Below, piece by piece: positions 1 to 4,953 of a stretch of DNA of 5,909 bases. Numbering within the stretch: the stretch's first letter is position 1; the number at the start of each line of letters is the position of its first letter. The notes beneath the pieces are model-generated. The model was not told the origin of the DNA. It saw only the letters and a program-made list of their open reading frames with translations, and ran no database searches. Source of the DNA: Candidatus Bipolaricaulota bacterium. GTDB taxonomy: Bacteria; Bipolaricaulota; Bipolaricaulia; M55B111. The stretch lies in assembly GCA_018334615.1 (NCBI GenBank), contig JAGXLP010000077.1, positions 1 through 5,909 on the forward strand, written 5' to 3'. A program made the translations under genes and the position numbers.

Positions 1-2
1 TG

Positions 3-74
3 ATTTTAGAAGATCATTCCCCCCCGACCTACCCCAAACAGGATGAACGTATCGCAGAAAAACCCATTATTTGA
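3..74 (+). CDS. Possible C-terminal tail of an upstream gene (partial)
   Basis: The reading frame starting at base 3 is open from the left edge to a TGA at 72-74 and would encode 23 residues ending in EKPII. The other two forward frames close earlier (TGA at 1-3 and at 44-46). The composition, with charged residues and prolines, is compatible with a real protein end, and the stop lies just before the promoter at 79. No family can be recognised from so short a piece, and an open frame of this length can occur by chance. No terminator is visible between this stop and the promoter. Confidence 0.3.
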   Translation: MLEDHSPPTYPKQDERIAEKPII

Positions 75-78
75 AAAT

Positions 79-106
79 TTGAAGACAAGGAAGAGAGCGA
101 TATAAT
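79..106 (+). promoter_or_regulatory. Sigma70-type promoter for the transporter operon
   Basis: A TTGAAG -35 box (79-84) and a perfect TATAAT -10 box (101-106) are separated by 16 bases. Transcription would start near 113, giving a leader of about 130 bases before the binding-protein gene. This is the best promoter-like match seen upstream of the operon. It has not been tested; alternative AT-rich hexamers nearby are weaker. Confidence 0.65.
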
Positions 107-142
107 AATAGTATAGGACCGATATTTTACGTTAAACAAATT

Positions 143-160
143 CTGCCCTGATCGGCAGGG
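143..160 (+). other. Small GC hairpin in the operon leader, two registers
   Basis: CTGCC (143-147) pairs with GGCAG (154-158) around a 6-base loop. Alternatively CCCTG (146-150) pairs with CAGGG (156-160) around a 5-base loop. The two registers are mutually exclusive. The hairpin is followed directly by a G-rich SD-like stretch (GGAGGTGG, 164-171) rather than a T run, so it is not a terminator. A regulatory role is only possible. Confidence 0.35.
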
Positions 161-174
161 GGTGGAGGTGGTAA

Positions 175-225
175 GTGAAAGGGAAATTTAACTTAGCGGA
201 TTTTCGCACCTTTAAATATAGTTAA
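175..225 (+). CDS. Possible 16-residue leader peptide
   Basis: A GTG at 175-177 lies six bases after a strong SD-like GGAGG (164-168, within GGAGGTGG) and opens a frame that ends at TAA 223-225. The predicted peptide is MKGKFNLADFRTFKYS, with three Phe and one Tyr in 16 residues and only one Leu. The stop is three bases before the AGGAGG of the binding-protein gene, a distance that would allow translational coupling. The initiation signal is good, but short ORFs are common by chance and no family is recognised. It could be a regulatory leader or simply a G-rich 5' leader. Confidence 0.3.
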   Translation: MKGKFNLADFRTFKYS

Positions 226-228
226 TAT

Positions 229-236
229 AGGAGGTG
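229..236 (+). promoter_or_regulatory. Ribosome binding site deciding the binding-protein start
   Basis: AGGAGGTG is a near-perfect anti-SD complement. The TTG at 243 is eight bases after AGGAGG, the ideal distance. A GTG at 234-236 in the same frame lies inside this site and therefore cannot be the start that uses it. An AT-rich stretch precedes it, with AATATAG at 215-221 repeated at 224-230, and is likely unstructured. Confidence 0.8.
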
Positions 237-242
237 TATCCC

Positions 243-1523
243 TTGATAAAGAATAAATTTCAACTTTCCGGTTTAATCTTTTTGCTAGTTTTAACCATGG
301 CTTTCGGGGGATTGTTCAGTGAAATGGCCGTTGCCCAGGAGAAAGTTACGGTGGGGGTCATTGGACCTTTTACGGGACCAAATGCCAGAGTTGGTAGCGA
401 AATCTGGCGCTCTTACAACATGGCTTTCAACGAGATAGATAACACGATCGGGGACTACAAAGTTAAGCTGGTTAAGATAGATTCGGAGTCACAGCCCGAG
501 AAGGCTACAAGAAATTACACCCAGGCAGTGACCAGAAAAGGGGTGGATGTCACCACCTTTAACTGGCATAGTTCCGTATCCGTTGCCCTTATGGATATGG
601 CGGCAAAATACGAGATTCCACATTTCTTTGGTGGAGCCGCCACCCAGGTTATACTTGACAAATATCACGAAAGCCCCGAAAAATACCAATACTACGATAG
701 TGGTAAATTCTGGCCCACCCCGAAGAAGCTCTCCATAGCTTACGTCACAACTCTTACCGAAGCAGTTGAAGCCGGTGAATGGGACCCGGAAACCAAGAAC
801 GTAGCTATTTATGGTGAAAACACTGATTGGGGGAGGAGTTTTGGAGATTCCATAGCCAAGCAATTCGAAGAGGCTGGCTGGAATATAGTATCAAAAGACT
901 ACTTCGAGATGAAGAAGACGAAATTCTTCCCCCTGATCCAGAAATGGAAAGACAAAAAAGTTTCCATAATTGCAGGCACTTCAACCGTTCCCGCCTCTTT
1001 CGCAGCTCTCGTTAAGCAGGCACGAGAAGTCGGGCTGAAGAGCCTTGTAATAGCTGATGGACTGGGCTGGATGGGAGAATGGTACGATCTTGCGGGTGAT
1101 GCTTCCGATTACGTGCTCGACCAGATTCCTCAATGGGCAAGTGAAGAGGCGAAGCAGTTCAGAAAAAGGTTCATTGAAGAATGGGACGCAGAGCCAAGTG
1201 CTTCTTCCTCCGGACTCGCTTACGACGGTGCAAACTATCTGATAAAAATTCTGCGAAAAACCTATCAGCTATATGGGGAGATAAATTCGGAAAATATTCA
1301 GAAGGTCAACCATTATTTGGTCCGGACCGGTGATCTGACTTTTACGGAAGGAATACTGATGAAGGAATACAAGTATACTCCGGACACAGTACCTGACCCG
1401 AAGGTCGCCAAGGATTATTACATTTACCCGGTTATCCAGTATCACGGAGGAGAAGGGACTGTGATTTGGCCCCAGGACTGGGCCGAAGGTGACTTCAAAA
1501 TTCCACCTTACATGGAAGAATAG
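243..1523 (+). CDS. Liv-type (HAAT family) ABC transporter substrate-binding protein
   Basis: This is the periplasmic ligand receptor of the ABC importer encoded downstream. The 426-residue product fits the type-1 periplasmic-binding fold (Peripla_BP_6/LivK-like). Residues 1-31 are a signal peptide: Lys at 3 and 5, a hydrophobic core at about 10-25, and a type-I cleavage site AVA|QE. No cysteine is present at the cleavage point, so it should be soluble rather than a lipoprotein. The mature protein opens with the family's VGVIGPFTGP segment (about 37-46) and ends with a YPVIQYHGG-like strand (about 395-403) typical of LivK. Start: TTG at 243, chosen because AGGAGG sits eight bases upstream and the signal peptide then begins cleanly. 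It is longer than the usual 370-390 residues, with an aromatic-rich stretch at about 138-183 that looks like an added loop. The ligand is unknown: branched-chain amino acids are the family default, but other amino acids, amides and aromatic acids are also carried by relatives. It is followed by a strong terminator, which should give it separate, higher expression. Confidence 0.93.
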   Translation: MIKNKFQLSGLIFLLVLTMAFGGLFSEMAVAQEKVTVGVIGPFTGPNARVGSEIWRSYNMAFNEIDNTIGDYKVKLVKIDSESQPEKATRNYTQAVTRKGVDVTTFNWHSSVSVALMDMAAKYEIPHFFGGAATQVILDKYHESPEKYQYYDSGKFWPTPKKLSIAYVTTLTEAVEAGEWDPETKNVAIYGENTDWGRSFGDSIAKQFEEAGWNIVSKDYFEMKKTKFFPLIQKWKDKKVSIIAGTSTVPASFAALVKQAREVGLKSLVIADGLGWMGEWYDLAGDASDYVLDQIPQWASEEAKQFRKRFIEEWDAEPSASSSGLAYDGANYLIKILRKTYQLYGEINSENIQKVNHYLVRTGDLTFTEGILMKEYKYTPDTVPDPKVAKDYYIYPVIQYHGGEGTVIWPQDWAEGDFKIPPYMEE

Positions 1524-1533
1524 ATCTCACCTC

Positions 1534-1576
1534 GAAAACGGAGGGAGGATGAATGGTCCTCCCTCCGTTTTCTTTT
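1534..1576 (+). terminator. Strong Rho-independent terminator/attenuator after the binding-protein gene
   Basis: A 16-base left arm GAAAACGGAGGGAGGA (1534-1549) pairs perfectly with 1557-1572 around a 7-base loop (1550-1556). The right arm ends in TTTTC, followed by TTTT (1573-1576). It begins 10 bases after the binding-protein stop codon and ends just before the ATPase SD. Partial termination here is the usual way such operons make excess binding protein over membrane components. The A-rich foot of the left arm may also let it work on the opposite strand. Confidence 0.92.
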
Positions 1577-1581
1577 AAGCT

Positions 1582-1587
1582 GGAGGT
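1582..1587 (+). promoter_or_regulatory. Ribosome binding site pointing to an ATT start for livG
   Basis: GGAGGT lies with seven bases between GGAGG and an ATT codon at 1594-1596. No ATG, GTG or TTG stands at a usable distance in the livG frame. This SD is therefore the main evidence that translation starts at the ATT. Confidence 0.75.
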
Positions 1588-1593
1588 ATCGAG

Positions 1594-2304
1594 ATTAACC
1601 TTTACGTAGAAGAATTAAAGAAGCATTTCGGCGGGGTCAAGGCTCTTGACGGCGTTACGGTTACCATAGAGGAAGGGAATTTATCAGGATTAATAGGCCC
1701 CAATGGAGCGGGTAAGACGACATTTGTGAACGTCATCACCGGGCTCTTTCCTCCTACCGGTGGGACAATCAGGTTAGGTGACAGGGATATCACCGGCTTG
1801 CCTTCCCATAAGATCGCCGCCCGGGGCCTGGGTAGGACTTTTCAGATAACTCGAGGGTTTGAACAGCTATCGGTGCTGGAAAATTTGCTGGTACCCGCCC
1901 TCGCCGTGAAAACCTCTAACCGGAAAGAAGTTGAAAAAAAAGCAGCCGAAATTATGGATTTCCTTTTGATTGATCACCTTGAGGACGAACTTTCAGTCAA
2001 CCTCTCGGGAGGCCAGCAGAAGTTGTTGGAGTTGGGCAGAGTTCTAATGTTGGATCCGGATATAATCGTCCTGGACGAACCGTTTGCCGGTGTTCATCCG
2101 GAATTGCGGGGCGACCTCCACGATCATATCGACGACCTTTACGAGGCTGGCAAGACGTTCTTGATTATCAGTCACGATATGGAATCTATCTTTAAACTTT
2201 GCGAGAGAGTGATCGTCTTTGATCAAGGAAAAAAATTGATAGAAGGCTCTCCTGACAGGGTGAGGGAAGACGAAGCAGTGCTCGAAGCTTATCTGGGTGA
2301 TTGA
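1594..2304 (+). CDS. livG: LivG-type ABC transporter ATP-binding protein, apparent ATT start
   Basis: One of the two cytoplasmic ATPases that drive the importer. Counting from ATT 1594 the product has 236 residues. Walker A GPNGAGKTT is at 35-43 (Lys41 binds phosphate), the Q-loop glutamine (RTFQ) at 84, the signature LSGGQQ at 137-142, Walker B IIVLDE ends in Asp161 and the catalytic Glu162, and the switch histidine (ISHD) is at 194. The GRTFQITRGFEQLSVLENL segment is typical of LivG. The frame is closed upstream by TAA at 1576-1578. Between that stop and Walker A there is no ATG, GTG or TTG. The first GTG (1726) falls after Walker A and would give an inactive protein. ATT 1594, with GGAGG seven bases upstream, also gives the same distance to every motif as in the adjacent LivF-type protein. 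A sequencing error (ATG read as ATT) is the main alternative. It follows the terminator and is one base from the next gene. Confidence 0.92.
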   Translation: MNLYVEELKKHFGGVKALDGVTVTIEEGNLSGLIGPNGAGKTTFVNVITGLFPPTGGTIRLGDRDITGLPSHKIAARGLGRTFQITRGFEQLSVLENLLVPALAVKTSNRKEVEKKAAEIMDFLLIDHLEDELSVNLSGGQQKLLELGRVLMLDPDIIVLDEPFAGVHPELRGDLHDHIDDLYEAGKTFLIISHDMESIFKLCERVIVFDQGKKLIEGSPDRVREDEAVLEAYLGD

Positions 2305-2305
2305 T

Positions 2306-3010
2306 TTGTTAAAAGTAGAGAACCTGGTTGTCGGTTACTACGAGGACATCAATATCCTCCAGGGGGTCAGTCTCGAAGCCGAAAGAGAAGACATTACCGC
2401 AGTTTTGGGTCCAAACGGGGTCGGAAAGTCAACCCTGTTGAAAACGATCTGCGGTTTTTTGACTCCAAGTTCGGGCGAAATAACGTTCAAAGGTGATTCA
2501 ATAAGTGGAATCGAACCCCACAAAGCAATTAGTAAAGGTCTGGTTTACCTCCCTCAGGAGCTTACCCTGTTTCATAGGATGTCGGTGAAGGAAAATCTTC
2601 AACTCGGTGGATGGACGATAAGGGGTGACAAGGAACTCGTCCAGGAGAGAATTGAGGAAAATTACGAGCGCTTTCCTATCTTGAGGGAGAAGGCAGACCA
2701 GTCAGCCGGAAATTTGTCCGGAGGGCAGCAACGTATGGTGGATCTGGGAAGGGCTTTAATGAGCAATCCAGAGATGCTTCTCGTGGACGAGCCGACGGCC
2801 GGCCTGGCCCCAAATTTAGCGGGAGCTATGTACGATCGGTTGATAAGTTTGAGTGACGAACAGAGGACGATTCTTCTGGTTGATCAAAATATTCGCAAGG
2901 CGATAGAGGTTTCGGATTACATATACGCACTCGAGCTTGGTAAAAACAAGACACAGGGTCCCAGAGAAGAATTTGAGGACGTGAAAGAAGTAATAAAGGA
3001 TTGGCTGTAA
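2306..3010 (+). CDS. livF: LivF-type ABC transporter ATP-binding protein
   Basis: The second ATPase of the importer, 234 residues from TTG 2306. Walker A GPNGVGKST is at 35-43 (Lys41), the Q-loop (LPQE) glutamine at 84, the signature LSGGQQ at 137-142, and Walker B LLVDE ends in Asp161/Glu162. At the switch-histidine position it has Gln194 in LLVDQNIRKA. LivF proteins normally carry LVEQN there, so the glutamine is a family mark rather than a defect; Asp for Glu is a mild change. The GLVYLPQELTLFHRMSVKENL region is also LivF-like. Start: TTG 2306 has GGTGAT (2296-2301), which matches the extended SD, with the same eight-base offset as the binding-protein gene. It leaves one base after the livG stop. 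GTG 2297 in the same frame would add three residues and overlap livG by eight bases; it has no clear SD. Confidence 0.94.
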   Translation: MLKVENLVVGYYEDINILQGVSLEAEREDITAVLGPNGVGKSTLLKTICGFLTPSSGEITFKGDSISGIEPHKAISKGLVYLPQELTLFHRMSVKENLQLGGWTIRGDKELVQERIEENYERFPILREKADQSAGNLSGGQQRMVDLGRALMSNPEMLLVDEPTAGLAPNLAGAMYDRLISLSDEQRTILLVDQNIRKAIEVSDYIYALELGKNKTQGPREEFEDVKEVIKDWL

Positions 3011-3016
3011 GAGGAG
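3011..3016 (+). promoter_or_regulatory. Ribosome binding site of livH
   Basis: GAGGAG begins immediately after the livF stop codon, with four bases between it and ATG 3021. The spacing is a little short but normal. This is the only transporter gene here with a plain ATG. Confidence 0.7.
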
Positions 3017-3020
3017 TAAT

Positions 3021-3926
3021 ATGATATCAGGACAGTCACTGGCTAGTCTTCTGCTTTCTGCGATCGTCCGAGCGGGTCTTTATACTTTAACCGCTACGGG
3101 CCTTTCTTTGATCTTTGGCGTCATGAATGTCCCCAATTTCGCCCACGGTGAGCTGTACATGATCGGCGCTTACATAGCAGTTTTCTGCTTTGCCGGATTG
3201 AACCTCCCCCCCTTGGTAGCAATACTGCTTGCGGCGATAGGAGGCTTCATTATAGGGGCGATGATCGAAAAGAGCTTTTTTTATCCCCTGAGACAGCGTT
3301 CCAAGCGACGGAAAATCTGGATTATGAACACCTTCCTGGTAACCGTGGGGCTTTCTCTGTTACTAAAGAATGTCATACAGGCAATTGCTGGAACAAAATA
3401 TCGTGGAATAGATAGTTACTGGCAGGGTGGACTAGAAGTCGCGGGAATATCGATATCTGTAGATAGATTGGTGGGGGTGGCGATAGCTGCGGTAGTTATC
3501 CTGGCTTTCTGGTTGTTTCTGCAAAAGACGACTATTGGCAAGGCCATCAGGGCAACGGCTCAGAATGAAACCGGAGCCAAAGTAGTTGGCATAGATCTGA
3601 ATAACATCCACACTCTCACCTTTGCTCTATCCTCCATGCTTGCAAGCATTGCCGGCGCTTCGTTGTTATCTTTAAACCCCGCCTATCCGACTATGGGGCT
3701 AATGCCTCTGTTTTCTTCCTGGTTCGTGGTAATTCTGGTCGGACTTGGGAATATAGCCGCGATTCCCGTTGGAGCACTGATCATAAGCTTAATAGAGACG
3801 TTCTCCGCTTATAGCGTCGGATCGGGATGGCAGAGGCTCTTTAGTCTCGGACTGATCATAATAATCTTGCTATTCAAGCCTCGCGGGTTGTTTGGTTCGG
3901 ACGTGAAAGGTGTGTGGGAGAGATAA
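3021..3926 (+). CDS. livH: LivH-type ABC transporter permease
   Basis: An inner-membrane channel subunit of the importer, 301 residues, close to the family's usual length. The N-terminal third shows the LivH hallmark LSLIFGVMNVPNFAHGELYMIGAY (split here: LSLIFGVMNVPNF at 28-40, AHGELYMIGAY at 41-51). Hydrophobic segments lie at roughly 7-32, 45-60, 63-81, 101-122, 150-167, 197-217, 230-260 and 273-286. The cytoplasmic coupling loop, equivalent to the EAA motif, is at about 170-192 (TTIGKAIRATAQNETGAKVV), where it would dock with the ATPases. A basic loop RQRSKRRK (91-98) follows the third segment and should face the cytoplasm. Expected to pair with the LivM-type protein. It ends two bases before the likely start of that gene. 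Confidence 0.94.
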   Translation: MISGQSLASLLLSAIVRAGLYTLTATGLSLIFGVMNVPNFAHGELYMIGAYIAVFCFAGLNLPPLVAILLAAIGGFIIGAMIEKSFFYPLRQRSKRRKIWIMNTFLVTVGLSLLLKNVIQAIAGTKYRGIDSYWQGGLEVAGISISVDRLVGVAIAAVVILAFWLFLQKTTIGKAIRATAQNETGAKVVGIDLNNIHTLTFALSSMLASIAGASLLSLNPAYPTMGLMPLFSSWFVVILVGLGNIAAIPVGALIISLIETFSAYSVGSGWQRLFSLGLIIIILLFKPRGLFGSDVKGVWER

Positions 3927-3928
3927 CC

Positions 3929-4876
3929 TTGACTCGTTATATGGAACAGATTAAGTCCTCTAAGTTTGTAAACCCAGGATTGGTCCTGCTTATCATTATG
4001 GCATTCGTGCCCCTGTTTATCTCGGATCAGTTTATATTTCAGCTACTGATCTCTGCCCTGCTGTTCGGTACTCTGGCAATGGCGTTCGACTTTACCGTGG
4101 GTTTCATCAACGTAGTTAACTTCGGGTTTGCCGCGTTCTGGGGGGCCGGTGGATACACGTCGGCCCTGCTTGCCGCGAAGCTCGGGATTTCCCCGTGGAT
4201 CGGAATATTTGCCGGCCTATTTTTCTCAGCTATACTGGGCTTTATGGTTGGTTTGCTAACACTTCGGCTACACGGGATATTTGCTGCCGTTATGGCCTGG
4301 TTTACCGGGTTGGGCTTGATGTCAATCGTCACAAACTGGACCAGCTTTACCCGGGGACCTTTAGGGCTTATGAGCCCGATGTTTTTTGATACGATGAACC
4401 GGGGACCATATTTTTACGTAGTGCTTGTGATGGCCGTCTGTAGCTTCTTTGCTCTACTGGCGATCGCCAACTCGAGGGTTGGTCTGTTCTTCAAAGCCAT
4501 AGGCCAGGACGAGGAAGCGGCTAAAGCTTCCGGAGTTAATCCGACCTGGTACAGGGTCTTGAACTTCACGATTTCAACTGCGATTGCGGGTTTGCTCGGA
4601 GGATTCTATGCTCATTACATAGGTATTCTAACTCCCGACGTAATGCAGACGAGTCAAACTGTCGAAATCATGGCACTTGCCTACGTCGGGGGAAGGGGAA
4701 GTATCTGGGGCCCACTCGTGGCCGCCTTCGTTTTTATTCCCGTGCTTACCTACCTTCAGCCGCTAATGGAAATACGGTTAATTATCTATGGACTGGTTCT
4801 GATAGGTGTAATGATCTTCTATCCCGGCGGTATTTCGGCCTTATACAGGAATATATGGGATTGGATCAAAGCTTGA
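3929..4876 (+). CDS. livM: LivM-type ABC transporter permease
   Basis: The second inner-membrane channel subunit, 315 residues from TTG 3929. Family marks are VGFINVVNFGFAAFWGAGGY at 57-76, the cytoplasmic coupling loop VGLFFKAIGQDEEAAKASGV at 184-203, and the late GGRGSIWGP segment at 254-262 before the last two hydrophobic stretches. Other hydrophobic segments lie at roughly 17-35, 38-55, 88-112, 115-136, 161-181 and 212-232. The N-terminal extension found in some LivM proteins is absent. Start: TTG 3929 has GGAG (3917-3920) eight bases upstream. GTG 3914 would overlap livH by 13 bases, and ATG 3941 has no SD. It is the last gene of the transporter set. I see no hairpin with a T run after its stop. 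Confidence 0.93.
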   Translation: MTRYMEQIKSSKFVNPGLVLLIIMAFVPLFISDQFIFQLLISALLFGTLAMAFDFTVGFINVVNFGFAAFWGAGGYTSALLAAKLGISPWIGIFAGLFFSAILGFMVGLLTLRLHGIFAAVMAWFTGLGLMSIVTNWTSFTRGPLGLMSPMFFDTMNRGPYFYVVLVMAVCSFFALLAIANSRVGLFFKAIGQDEEAAKASGVNPTWYRVLNFTISTAIAGLLGGFYAHYIGILTPDVMQTSQTVEIMALAYVGGRGSIWGPLVAAFVFIPVLTYLQPLMEIRLIIYGLVLIGVMIFYPGGISALYRNIWDWIKA

Positions 4877-4918
4877 GGTCGGCTGGCTAATAATATAAGT
4901 CTGTCTTCTCTTCCGGAA

Positions 4919-4946
4919 TGGAAAACACTTTTATCTAGCTTATTAT
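4919..4946 (+). promoter_or_regulatory. Candidate promoter for a leaderless sugar-kinase mRNA
   Basis: TGGAAA (4919-4924, four of six matches to TTGACA) and TATTAT (4941-4946, five of six matches to TATAAT) are 16 bases apart. A start of transcription seven bases after the -10 falls at about 4953, on the kinase ATG (4954). No SD is present before that ATG, which fits a leaderless or nearly leaderless message. AT-rich spacers produce such matches by chance, so this is tentative. A weaker alternative is TTGAGG (4873-4878) with TATAAG (4894-4899). Confidence 0.4.
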
Positions 4947-4953
4947 TTTCTCT

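Noticed and set aside
19..25. Run of seven C as a phase-variation tract
   Set aside because: It is short, a single instance, and lies in a possible gene tail of unknown identity; nothing suggests switching.
234..242. GTG 234 as start of the binding protein
   Set aside because: The GTG is part of the AGGAGGTG site itself, so no SD remains for it; TTG 243 has ideal spacing and a clean signal peptide.
489..863. 124-codon minus-strand ORF
   Set aside because: It lies wholly inside the binding-protein gene, has no recognisable domain, and is a shadow of the + strand coding pattern. Other internal ORFs (for example 4039-4332 and 5086-5349, minus strand) were dropped for the same reason.
1579..1590. 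Frameshift or programmed stop joining the MNGPPSVFF mini-ORF to livG
   Set aside because: The two share a frame separated by TAA, but the livG N-terminus is already full length from ATT 1594, so no read-through product is needed.
1726..2304. LivG ATPase beginning at GTG 1726
   Set aside because: This start discards Walker A (GPNGAGKTT), which is intact and in frame just upstream; the ORF is open back to 1579 and an SD supports 1594.
2880..2900. Loss of the switch histidine in LivF as a sign of inactivity
   Set aside because: LivF proteins normally have glutamine here (LVEQN); Gln in VDQN fits the family and all other motifs are intact.
4877..4953. Terminator after livM
   Set aside because: Only a TTCCGGAA palindrome (4911-4918) and a bulged AT-rich pairing of 4889-4899 with 4939-4947 are present; neither is a GC stem followed by a T run.
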